Below, piece after piece: positions 55,916 to 64,000 of a stretch of DNA of 64,000 bases (position 1 is its first letter; every line of letters begins with the position of its first letter). The translations under genes and the position numbers were made by a program. The notes under the pieces were generated by a model. The model was not told the DNA's origin. It did not search any database and saw only the letters and a list, made by a program, of their open reading frames with translations. The stretch comes from Deltaproteobacteria bacterium (lineage in GTDB: Bacteria > Myxococcota > Myxococcia > Myxococcales > 40CM-4-68-19): NCBI GenBank assembly GCA_005879805.1, contig VBKL01000046.1, positions 18,139-82,138 on the forward strand, given 5' to 3'.

Positions 55916-57759
55916 GGGGGGGTTGTACCGCGGCGCCAGGGAGGATCGTAGTAGCGGCGGAGGTCGTGGGCCGCGACGTGATCTTTAACGTTGACGTTTA
56001 CGTTGACGTTTACGTTGACGTGGACGGCGACGGCGACGTGGACGGCGAGCGAGAGCACCGCTCCCGCCCCGAGCACATACGCCATCGTCGGCGGACGTCG
56101 ATCGAAGCGGTCACGCCTGACGCGGCCACCCGCCTCGGAGTCGAGGGCGATCGCCGCCGCCCCGCTGCCGAGCACCGTTCCGATGGCGAGCAGTCCGATG
56201 CCGAGCGACTGCCTGCGCTGGAGCGCATACTCGTGGGCCTGCATCGCAGCGTCGATGTCCGGAGGAGGCGGCGGCTGGGACGTCTCGACGGCCCGGGCAG
56301 GCTCGACGCCCTTCGACGCCCTGGCCGCACGAATGAGTGCGCACGATTGCGCGTCGCCCGCCGCGCAGCCGCTCGTCCACAGCTCGTCGGCGCGAGCCTT
56401 GGCGGCGGCGCTCGCGGAAGTGTCGATGAGGCACGCCAGCCTGCGGCAGCTGCCGCCGTCGCCCGCCGCGCAGGCGCGGTCGCGCAGGTCGGAAGCCGCG
56501 GCGAGGTCCACCTTCGCGCCGTCGCCTTCCTCGTAGACGCGGGCGAGGCGCGCGCAGGCCTCCGCGCCCTTCGCGTCGCAGCCCCGCCCGAGGACGGAAA
56601 GCGCGCGCTCGACGTCGCGAGTAGGAGCGCTGAGGAAACGGTCTCCGGCCACGGAGCAGGCCTTCGTCGATCCCGCGTCGCAGCCGCGATCGAGGTACGC
56701 CACGGCAACCCGAGGCTCGTTGGCCGCGTCGGCAAGGGCCGCGAGGGTCGCGCACTTCTCCGCGTCCTTCGCGCCGCAGGCAAGCGCGAGCGAGGCCTTC
56801 TCGCGCAGCGCGGGGAGTCGATTTTGCGGCAGGATCTGGCTCGCCGGCTCGGCGCCGTACGAGCGGGCATAGCGCTCGACCAGCTCGAGCTTGACCCACT
56901 CCGAGACCCACTTGAGGGGAAGCACCTTGCGCAGCCGCGACGAATCGGAGGCGCGCTGCGCGTCGTAGGCCCGCTTCTTCGCGGCGTACGAATCCCAGAC
57001 TTCGCCGCGCTCGGAAGCGAGATCGCGGAAGGGGTTCTCACCCGGCGCCCGCGCGAGCGCGTTCCAGGCGCGCGCGGCCGCCTCGGGATGGTCGGTGCCG
57101 GCAACGTCGGCCGTCCGCGCCCGATCGTAGAGCACGAGCGCGTCCGCATCGACGTCGTAATCCACGGTCAGGCCTTCGGGCGCAGCGCCGAGCGGGCCGG
57201 GGGGTTCCGGCAGCGCGGGCGCGCCGACGGCGAAAGCGGCCGGCTCCGCGGCTCGGGCCTTGCCCGGATTCGCCGCGGCGGACGCCGGAAGGCTGAGCGG
57301 CCGCAAGAGATCCGCGGTTGCCGTGGCGGCGGCACCTGCGAGCTCTTCGGCGCTGGCGGCGGTCACGGTGACCGAATTGACCAGCTCGCCTTCGCGCGTC
57401 TCGCGCAGTTCCAGGGAGAGGAAAAGACCTTGCTCGCGGCGGCCGGCCGCGCCGGAGACCACGAGGTCGGCGATGAGGTTGCGTCCAGCCCGGACCGCGC
57501 AGTCGCCGGCGCAACCTTCGGCGAGGTCGGGCAGGAGCGCGTTGGTTTCCTCGCGACTGACGAGGGCCGCCGTCGGGAGCGCCTCTTTGGCGGCGCGCCG
57601 CACGCGGTCGGCGAGGGAAAGGGAATCGACGGTTCCCGGGAGGGCGCGGAAATCGAGCACCGCGACCACGGCGGAAGGACGCTCGCGGGGTTCGGCAAGC
57701 GAGGGGGACGCGATCGCGCTGGCGAGAAGCGCGGCGGCGACGGGTTGAAGCGATCTCAT
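55471..57759 (-). CDS. Exported CsgG/TolB-like plus Sel1-like repeat protein; 3' boundary uncertain
   Basis: MRSLQPVAAALLASAIASPSLA; VVAVLDFRALPGTV...GCAGDCAVRAGRNLIADLVVSGA; CDAGSTKACSVAGDRFL / CDAKGAEACARLARVYEEGDG Sel1-like repeats; TM near C-terminus; frame runs to 55471 inside the TPP-enzyme gene. Confidence 0.7.
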   Translation of the reverse strand: MRSLQPVAAALLASAIASPSLAEPRERPSAVVAVLDFRALPGTVDSLSLADRVRRAAKEALPTAALVSREETNALLPDLAEGCAGDCAVRAGRNLIADLVVSGAAGRREQGLFLSLELRETREGELVNSVTVTAASAEELAGAAATATADLLRPLSLPASAAANPGKARAAEPAAFAVGAPALPEPPGPLGAAPEGLTVDYDVDADALVLYDRARTADVAGTDHPEAAARAWNALARAPGENPFRDLASERGEVWDSYAAKKRAYDAQRASDSSRLRKVLPLKWVSEWVKLELVERYARSYGAEPASQILPQNRLPALREKASLALACGAKDAEKCATLAALADAANEPRVAVAYLDRGCDAGSTKACSVAGDRFLSAPTRDVERALSVLGRGCDAKGAEACARLARVYEEGDGAKVDLAAASDLRDRACAAGDGGSCRRLACLIDTSASAAAKARADELWTSGCAAGDAQSCALIRAARASKGVEPARAVETSQPPPPPDIDAAMQAHEYALQRRQSLGIGLLAIGTVLGSGAAAIALDSEAGGRVRRDRFDRRPPTMAYVLGAGAVLSLAVHVAVAVHVNVNVNVNVNVKDHVAAHDLRRYYDPPWRRGTTPPCSPPPPSPAPAARSWPGPSSPRAPTTSSASLAKATSVFSTPSTTRRKRSASSSAGTKAAPRTWRMPTESSPAAPASPSSREARARPTPRWASTPPSRTRRRSCSSSDKPAATSSIARHSRRSTTGACSASSPNGSRRWTTRAASRST
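55985..56045. repeat. Degenerate 6-bp tandem repeat (gtcaac/gtaaac on minus strand)
   Basis: aacgttgacgtttacgttgacgtttacgttgacgtggacggcgacggcgacgtggacggcg; encodes AVHVAVAVHVNVNVNVNVNVKD. Confidence 0.85.
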
Positions 57760-58133
57760 CAGAATCTCCGGAACCAGGCGATGGCGGTCTACGAGGATCG
57801 GATTCCTGCGGTGGGACGATGCCGCAGCACATGTGGTTCCCTGTCGACACTGCGCCCGCCACCGGTTCCCGCCTCGAAAGTGACGCATCCCCCGTGAGTG
57901 CGGGCTCTTCGGCCGATGCGCTGCAGCCTGGCGGGAGCGGTCCTGCTCGAGAGCGCCGTCCGCCCGACCGCTCGCACGACGACCCGCCTGCCGTGCCCCG
58001 AGCGGCCCGGCGCTCGTTCGTCCGCCGCCTCTGCGCGCGCCCCGCCGTGCCCCCGTGCCTTTGATCCGCGTTCGCCCGGCCCAACATTCCGTCGAGTAGT
58101 CGACGGGCCAGGGGGCTGAAGGGGGCACCGATG

Positions 58134-58946
58134 ATGCGGATTGGGATGGCGGCGGCGGTGGTGGGCGCGCTCGTTGGATGCACTTCGGTCCGGATGGTCG
58201 AGCGCGACGGCTGCTGGCTGAAACAGACGGAGAAATGGCCGAGCCGGGTCAACGAGGAACTGGCCTTCTGCAAGAAGGCGGCACCCGCGCCGGCGCAGGA
58301 CCCGCTCGCGCGCCTCGTGCAGGAGTGCGTGGCGCAAGCGGACTATCGATGGGAGAACCGGGCCATCGACGCCTGGAACCGCGACCTGCCGATTCCGCCC
58401 CGCGACTCCGACGAGAAGGTCGCGGCAAGCTGCATGACCGAGGCGGCCGCGGCGCTCGGTCCCGAGGCGGAGCGCGCCGCGCTCAAGGCCCGCCTGACCG
58501 ATCTCGACAAGGATCGCGACGTGCTCCGCAATACCGCGGAGAGCGATCGCGAGTTCTTCCGGCAGAGCAACGACAAGATGGCCGCTGCGCTCGGAGAGGC
58601 GGCGAAGAAGCCTGCCCCCGCGGCGGTGGCCACCGCGACGAGCACCGGCACGGCGACGACCGAGAGCGAGCTGAAGAGCCAGCACGAACAGGGCGCGCCG
58701 CCTGCACCGCCGACCACGGTGGTGGGATTCAACGCGCCCGCGCCGGCCACGCCGGTCGTGGTGACGCCGATCGCCGCGCCCACGCTGGCGGCTCCGCAGC
58801 CGGCGAAGCCCGCCACCTCTTCGGCGCCATGCGCGGCCCCGCGCAAGTCGCCGGCGGACAAAGCGGCGGGCAAACCGGTCCCCGCCGATGCGTCGCCGAA
58901 CTGCGAGAAGGCCGTCGCGAAAGCGCCCTCGCCTCGGGCCGGCTGA
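58134..58946 (+). CDS. Putative lipoprotein, hypothetical
   Basis: AAAVVGALVGCTS lipobox; coiled/charged middle; Pro/Ala-rich C-terminus. Confidence 0.7.
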   Translation: MRIGMAAAVVGALVGCTSVRMVERDGCWLKQTEKWPSRVNEELAFCKKAAPAPAQDPLARLVQECVAQADYRWENRAIDAWNRDLPIPPRDSDEKVAASCMTEAAAALGPEAERAALKARLTDLDKDRDVLRNTAESDREFFRQSNDKMAAALGEAAKKPAPAAVATATSTGTATTESELKSQHEQGAPPAPPTTVVGFNAPAPATPVVVTPIAAPTLAAPQPAKPATSSAPCAAPRKSPADKAAGKPVPADASPNCEKAVAKAPSPRAG

Positions 58947-59333
58947 TCAGAAAAGGTTCGCGACCGCGTCGAGAAACCGCTCGAGATCGATCGGTTTCTT
59001 CATGATGAGCACCCCGCTCGGCGCTCGCGAAGCGTCCGAGGTGGAGATGAGCACCGGCGTGTCGGCGAAAAGCGCATCCGCCTGGAGAGCGGCGTAGAAC
59101 TCGGCGCCGCTCATCACCGGCATGATGATGTCGAGGATGACCGCGAACGGCTTCTCCAGCGTGCGAAGGACCTCGAGCGCTTCCTTCCCGTTGCGAGCCA
59201 CCGCCACGCGGTAACCCTCGTCCTCGAGAGCATCGCGGAGCGATTCGCGGATGTCGGGCTCGTCGTCGACGACGAGAAGGGTCTTTCTCTGGCTCACCTT
59301 GCCGTTTGCCTCGCCGGCTCTGACGCTTTCCAT
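58947..59333 (-). CDS. Response regulator receiver domain protein
   Basis: LLVVDDEPDIRESLRDALEDEGYRVAVARNGKEALEVL...AVILDIIMPVMSGAEFYAAL...STSDAS...KKPID. Confidence 0.93.
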   Translation of the reverse strand: MESVRAGEANGKVSQRKTLLVVDDEPDIRESLRDALEDEGYRVAVARNGKEALEVLRTLEKPFAVILDIIMPVMSGAEFYAALQADALFADTPVLISTSDASRAPSGVLIMKKPIDLERFLDAVANLF

Positions 59334-60752
59334 CTACCCGCGCGGCAGGCGCACAGTGAAGCGCGTGCCTTCCTCTTGCGTCGAGCGGACCTCGATGGAT
59401 CCGGAATGGGCCAGCACAATCTCGTGGCTGATGTAGAGCCCGAGGCCCAGTCCGCTCGACTGATCCTCCTTGCGATCCTTGCCGCTCCGGAACGGCTCGA
59501 AAATGACGTGCAGCATCTCGGGCGGGATTGCGCCCGCGTTCTCGACGGTCAGCGTCACCTCCTCGAGCCGCTTTCCGTCCACCGTCACCGCCACGGGCGC
59601 CGTCCGCGCGCCGTGCGCGAGGGCGTTGCCCACCAGGTTGGAGACGAGCTGCAGCAGCCGGTCGCCGTCCCAGGCCCCGGCGGTGTCGCCGGACGCGTGG
59701 AGCTCGATCCGGCGCGGATCGCCGTCCAGCTCGTCGGCGGCGGTCTGGCACACCTCGGCGAGGTCGTTCGCCGAGCGCGCCAGGGGCAGCCCCTGACCGA
59801 GGCGGATGCGGGTGAAATCGAGCAGCTGATCGATCATCCGTGCCATGCGGCCCGCGCTGGAAAGGATGCGGGTCGCGGGCCGTGCCACCTTGTCCGTTTC
59901 GGCCCGCCGCATGAGCAGGCTCGCGGCGGTGGTGATGGCGGAGAGGGGATTGCGCAGATCGTGTCCGAGGATGCCGACGAACATCTCGCTGAAGCGGACG
60001 GTCCGCAGCAGGTCCTTGTTCTGCCGCTCCAGCTCCTCGCGACTCTTGCGGAGCTCTTCCTCGGCCTGTTTGCGGCGCTCGATCTCGTGCTCCAGGGCGC
60101 GGGCCCGCTGTTGCAGGCGGCTGACCTCGGCCAGCTGCACATCGAGGTCCGCTTCCCGCGGATACGACTCCGCCGGCAGCGCGCGGGAATGCAGTCCGCA
60201 CACCTTGTGGAAGTCCGGCCCGTCGGCCTCCCTGGAGAAGTTCCCCATCCCATACGCGCAGAGAAGGGTGAAGGAGTGGATCCCGCGCAGATCGTTCCAG
60301 AACTGCTCGAGAACGATGGCCTCCTGCGGCCGCCCGTCCGTCCAGAGCAGGTCCACCATCTCGCCGTAGGCTCGGACCTCACCTTTGCTTCGGCTGGCCG
60401 CCTTGGCGACGAGACCGCCGACCTGCGTCTGGAAAAGCTCCCAGTCCGGGGTTCCGTCGATGAGGAATGCGGCCAGGGTTTCGCGCGCGTCGCGGAGGAC
60501 CATCTGTCCCGACGAGCAGGCGGCGTCGACGTCCAGTCCGCGGCGGAGAAGCGCGCGACGAAAGGCTTCGCGATGCTCCTCGGTGGCGATGATCACCACG
60601 GCCTGTCCATTGGCGAGCCCCGCACCGACGAAGGTCGCGACCGAGGCGGAGAGGAAATCGTCGTCGTCGTAGAACTGAACGGCGTGATCGTGAGGCCGCC
60701 GCTGGGCGGCGGACGCCTCGGATACCGTTCGTCGGGCGGCGAGAGAAGCCAT
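59334..60752 (-). CDS. Sensor histidine kinase with N-terminal MEDS domain
   Basis: HAVQFYDDDDFLSASVATFVGAGLANGQAVVIIATEEHREAFRRAL (MEDS); GHDLRNPLSAITTAASLL; QSSGLGLGLYISHEIVLAHSG. Confidence 0.92.
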   Translation of the reverse strand: MASLAARRTVSEASAAQRRPHDHAVQFYDDDDFLSASVATFVGAGLANGQAVVIIATEEHREAFRRALLRRGLDVDAACSSGQMVLRDARETLAAFLIDGTPDWELFQTQVGGLVAKAASRSKGEVRAYGEMVDLLWTDGRPQEAIVLEQFWNDLRGIHSFTLLCAYGMGNFSREADGPDFHKVCGLHSRALPAESYPREADLDVQLAEVSRLQQRARALEHEIERRKQAEEELRKSREELERQNKDLLRTVRFSEMFVGILGHDLRNPLSAITTAASLLMRRAETDKVARPATRILSSAGRMARMIDQLLDFTRIRLGQGLPLARSANDLAEVCQTAADELDGDPRRIELHASGDTAGAWDGDRLLQLVSNLVGNALAHGARTAPVAVTVDGKRLEEVTLTVENAGAIPPEMLHVIFEPFRSGKDRKEDQSSGLGLGLYISHEIVLAHSGSIEVRSTQEEGTRFTVRLPRG

Positions 60753-60962
60753 GTCCTCTCTTGGCGGCGATCGGGAGTTATTGCAAGGAGATCGTTTCTT
60801 TAGGTCTCCAGCAACTGTCCGAAACAAATCGTACGCGACCGTAGGATGTCGACCGATCGACGCATCGCGTGACTGGTTTCACGCCGGATGCGAGGATGCC
60901 GCCGCGGCCAGCGCCCCTGGGGCCGCGCAACGACCAAAACCATCCAGAACCGGAGGACTGAA

Positions 60963-61535
60963 ATGGTGCGAACGGCAGCTGCCCGAGCCCTGCTTCCTCT
61001 CTTCGCCTCGCTCGTCGCACTGGGAGCGAGCGCCCAGACCCAGAACCCGCCCCGCAATCCCTCGAACGCTCCGCCGCAGCAGGCGCAGTCCGGACCGAGC
61101 TCGTATGTCACCCCCATCGGGCCTTCGATCGGGGTCGACGCCGCCAAGAAGGCAGCCACAGCCGCTACCGCGGAGGCGAAGAAGAACGGATGGTTCATGG
61201 CCATCGCGGTCGTCGATCCGGCGGGGACGCTCGTCTACTACGAGAAGGCCGACAACACCCAGCTCGGCAGCGCCAACGTCGCGGTGGGCAAGGCGCGCTC
61301 GGCTGCCCTCTACAAGCGCCCCACCAAGGCGCTGCAGGATGCGCTGGCGGCGGGCGGCAACGGACTGCGCATCCTGGCGCTGGAAGGCGCCGTGCCCGTC
61401 GAGGGCGGCCTTCCTCTCCTCCACGAGGGCAAGCTGGTCGGAGCGATCGGCGTCTCGGGCGACACCTCCGAGCACGACGGTCAGTGCGCGCAGGCCGGAG
61501 TGCAGGCCCTGGGCGCGGCGACGGCCCAGCGCTAG
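60963..61535 (+). CDS. Exported GlcG/HbpS-family haem-degrading-like protein
   Basis: NGWFMAIAVVDPAGTLVYYEKADNTQLGSANVAVGKARSAALYKRPT; GAIGVSGDTSEHDGQCAQAGV. Confidence 0.92.
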   Translation: MVRTAAARALLPLFASLVALGASAQTQNPPRNPSNAPPQQAQSGPSSYVTPIGPSIGVDAAKKAATAATAEAKKNGWFMAIAVVDPAGTLVYYEKADNTQLGSANVAVGKARSAALYKRPTKALQDALAAGGNGLRILALEGAVPVEGGLPLLHEGKLVGAIGVSGDTSEHDGQCAQAGVQALGAATAQR

Positions 61536-62089
61536 CGCAGAGCGAGCGGGGCGAGCAGCACCACCGAATATCCGACCGCGGGTCCTCGACCAGGGTTGGC
61601 GTACGAGTGGCGCTGGTCGCCCCGGAACGACACCACGTCGCCGGGTCCGAGAAGCCATTCCTCCCCGGCGACGTAGAGTCCGATCTGTCCCGAATCGCAG
61701 GTGAGGTACTCGCGCGTTCCCGGCGTGTGGGGAATCCCGGTCAGGCGGGAAAGCGGGGAAAGCTCCATGCGCGAGATCTCGGTTCCCGGGATCGGGTCGG
61801 GCAGGAGCTGGCGCAGCGTGACCGGCCCTCGCGTGCGCACCGGCAACGAGCCGCGCGGGTAGAAGTGCGAGGAGGCGCGCGGCGCGGCGAGCAACTCTTC
61901 CAAAGAGACCTGCAGCGCGCCCGCCACCCGGTGGAGAACGGAAAGCGTCGGGTTGGCGCTTCCTGATTCGAGATTGGACCAGGTCGCCCGGGGGATGCCG
62001 GCGAGCTTCGCCATCTGCTGCTGGGTGGCGCCGCGGGCGTCGCGAAGCTGCTTCACGTTCGCGGCGAGGTGGCTGGGAAGCGGGTCCAT
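61532..62089 (-). CDS. XRE-family regulator with C-terminal cupin domain
   Basis: HTH LRDARGATQQQMAKLAGIPRATWSNLESGSANPTLSVLHRVAGAL; cupin EEWLLGPGDVVSFRGDQRHSYANPG. Confidence 0.93.
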   Translation of the reverse strand: MDPLPSHLAANVKQLRDARGATQQQMAKLAGIPRATWSNLESGSANPTLSVLHRVAGALQVSLEELLAAPRASSHFYPRGSLPVRTRGPVTLRQLLPDPIPGTEISRMELSPLSRLTGIPHTPGTREYLTCDSGQIGLYVAGEEWLLGPGDVVSFRGDQRHSYANPGRGPAVGYSVVLLAPLALR

Positions 62090-62175
62090 GCCAAGAGAGT
62101 AGCTTTTTGCCAATGCATTGTCACCGCTGCCAATTCGAAAGCGGCAGGGCGCTATCACAGTGGGCCGAGGTGACC

Positions 62176-62648
62176 ATGAAAGGAAGAGGCGTTCTCATCA
62201 CGGGCGGAAGCAAGGGGCTCGGCGCGGCGCTCGCGGAAGAGCTTTCCGGGGCTGGCGCGCGGGTAGTCCTGGTAGCGCGGACCGAGGAGGAGCTGCGGAA
62301 GACGGTCGCCCGCATCCGCGACCGTGGCGGCGAAGCGCATGCGCTCCCGGGCGACGTTTCCGACAAGCTCCAGGCGCACCGGATCGCGGGCGCGGCGGCG
62401 GCGCTGGTCGGGCCCATCGACTCGATCACATGAATCGCATCTGGGCGGTGGAGCTGGCCCAGACCGGCGTCCGCTTCCTCTCGGTCGATCCCGGGGAAAT
62501 GGACACCGAGATGCACGCCGCCGCCGTGCCCGAGGCAGACCGCGGCGAGCTCGCCCAGCCGGTTCGAGTGGCTCGATGGATAGGCCGCCTCGTCGCGCAC
62601 GGCGTCGAGAGCGGCTCGAGGATCGTGGTCCCGGGAGAAGCGCGATGA
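62176..62648 (+). pseudogene. SDR gene with missing catalytic core and frame change
   Basis: Frame 1 MKGRGVLITGGSKGLGAALAEELSGAG...ALVGPIDSIT*; frame 2 LDHMNRIWAVELAQTGVRFLSVDPGEMDTEMHAAAVPEAD...; no NNAG or YxxxK segment between. Confidence 0.8.
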
Positions 62649-63721
62649 TCCCGGCGCGCTGGCCGCGAGAGGAACCGCTGCGCGAGCGGCTACTCCACGT
62701 CGATCCGTGCTCGGGCTCCTTGCGCGACGCGCGGATCGCCGACCTGCCGGCAATCCTGCGCCCAAGCGACGTCCTCGTCGTCAACGATGCCGCCACCCTT
62801 CCCGGCTCTTTGCAGGGACTCGGTCCGGGAGGCACGCCGCTCGAGATCCGCCTGGTTGCGGCGTTGCCGGACGACTCGTTCCGCGCCGCCCTCTTCGGCG
62901 CGGGCGATTGGCGGATCCCGACGGAGCGCCGCGCTGCACCGGCTCTCTTGAGAACCGGCGACGAGTTGCATTTCGCGCCCGACCTCCGCGCCACCGTCGA
63001 GCGGATCTCGGAAGTCTCGCCGCGACTCCTGGACCTGCGCTTCCATGACCGCGGCGCCGCGCTCTGGTCGCGCCTCTACGCCATCGGACGCCCCGTGCAG
63101 TATTCCTACGCTCGAGCACCGTTCGAGCTCTGGCACGTGCAGCTCGCTTACGCCTCGCGACCCTGGGCCGCGGAGATGCCCTCCGCAGGCCGGCCGCTGC
63201 GCTGGGACCTCCTGCTCGCACTACGGCAGCGCGGGACCAAGGTCGTTCCTCTCACCCACGCGGCGGGCCTCTCTTCGACCGGCGACGCGGCACTCGACGC
63301 AGCCTTGCCACTTCCCGAGCGGTTCGACATCCCGCAAGCAACGGCCCAAGCGGTGGCGGCGGCGCGGGCGGAAGGAGGCCGGATCGTCGCCGCCGGAACC
63401 AGCGTAGCGCGGGCTCTGGAAGGCGCCGCCCTGGAATGCGGAGGTGCGCTCGAGGCCTGTTCCGGCGAGACCGATCTGGTGATCGGACCGGGCTACCGAA
63501 CGAAGGTGGTGGACGGCCTCCTCACCGGAGTGCACGAGAAGTCGCAGAGCCACTATGCGCTCCTGCACGCCTTCGCCGGCGGCGACCTGCTCGAGCGCGC
63601 GAGCGCGCACGCCGAAGCAGCCGGCTACCTGACGCACGAGTTCGGCGATTCCTGGCTGATTCTCCAATGCTCCGGCCTTCGGCCTCCGCCCGTCGCGGGC
63701 AAAGCCCGCTCCTCCGGTTAG
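62645..63721 (+). CDS. S-adenosylmethionine:tRNA ribosyltransferase-isomerase (QueA)-family protein
   Basis: LRPSDVLVVNDAATLPGSLQG; GRPVQYSYARAPFELWHVQLAYASRPWAAEMPSAGRPL; ISxAxxxxxL-like region; GYRTKVVDGLLTGVHEKSQSHYALLHAF. Confidence 0.82.
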   Translation: MIPARWPREEPLRERLLHVDPCSGSLRDARIADLPAILRPSDVLVVNDAATLPGSLQGLGPGGTPLEIRLVAALPDDSFRAALFGAGDWRIPTERRAAPALLRTGDELHFAPDLRATVERISEVSPRLLDLRFHDRGAALWSRLYAIGRPVQYSYARAPFELWHVQLAYASRPWAAEMPSAGRPLRWDLLLALRQRGTKVVPLTHAAGLSSTGDAALDAALPLPERFDIPQATAQAVAAARAEGGRIVAAGTSVARALEGAALECGGALEACSGETDLVIGPGYRTKVVDGLLTGVHEKSQSHYALLHAFAGGDLLERASAHAEAAGYLTHEFGDSWLILQCSGLRPPPVAGKARSSG

Positions 63722-63778
63722 TCCACTTGCCAAAGGGTGCCGGGCGGCGCAGCCTGCTGCCGTCGGAAAGGGGCGGCC

Positions 63779-64000
63779 ATGCGCATCCGCGTCGCCTTGG
63801 CAGTGACAGCCGCAGTCCTGGCAGTTTCCTGCGGGTCCTCGGGGCCCCCGATGGCCTCCGAGGCTTCATCCGACGGGGTCCTCACGCTTTCCGTCAGCGT
63901 GAGCGGTCCCGGGCGCGTGATGTCGATCCCTCCTGCCATCGACTGTCCGGGCACCTGTGTCGGGAACTTCCCGCAGGGGAGCTCCGTGACGCTCGCCGCT
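63779..64000 (+). CDS. Putative lipoprotein, 3' end outside window
   Basis: MRIRVALAVTAAVLAVSCGSSG lipobox; VSGPGRVMSIPPAIDCPGTCVGNFPQGSSVTLAA resembles a bacterial repeat (InlB_B/flg_new-like). Confidence 0.7.
   Translation, partial: MRIRVALAVTAAVLAVSCGSSGPPMASEASSDGVLTLSVSVSGPGRVMSIPPAIDCPGTCVGNFPQGSSVTLAA

Noticed and set aside
55966-57897. 643-aa plus-strand ORF opposite the Sel1-like gene
   Set aside because: Arg-rich shadow ORF; repeats and signal peptide are on the minus strand.
61532-61535. Convergent genes sharing a CTAG overlapping stop
   Set aside because: Real in the sequence but a common compact-genome arrangement.

Overview
GC-rich bacterial chromosomal window with about 50 supportable protein-coding genes. 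Gene content and style suggest a Myxococcota/Deltaproteobacteria-like organism, but taxonomy is inference only. I saw no rRNA, tRNA, CRISPR array or transposase. Recognisable blocks: (i) a minus-strand operon-like block (4.1-13.7 kb) with an Fe3+-type ABC importer embedded among CaiB/BaiF CoA-transferase, enoyl-CoA hydratase, MmgE/PrpD and SDR genes; (ii) an ECF sigma/anti-sigma pair (28.8-30.1 kb) divergent from a TAT-exported metallophosphoesterase whose C-terminus carries a CuA-type copper motif, with matching ECF-promoter-like motifs upstream of three transcription units; (iii) a kdgT-like/dtnK-like/pdxA-family sugar-acid cluster (35.6-38.9 kb); (iv) a 1570-aa secreted animal-type haem peroxidase with RTX, PASTA-like and Ig-like modules (40.5-45.2 kb); (v) a MEDS-domain histidine kinase plus response regulator (58.9-60.8 kb). 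The most striking unexplained pattern is a set of junctions at about 21.13, 27.83, 51.60 and 62.42 kb where the expected internal or N-terminal part of a conserved family is missing. These are either real deletions or an assembly artefact, and should be resolved before biological claims are built on them.
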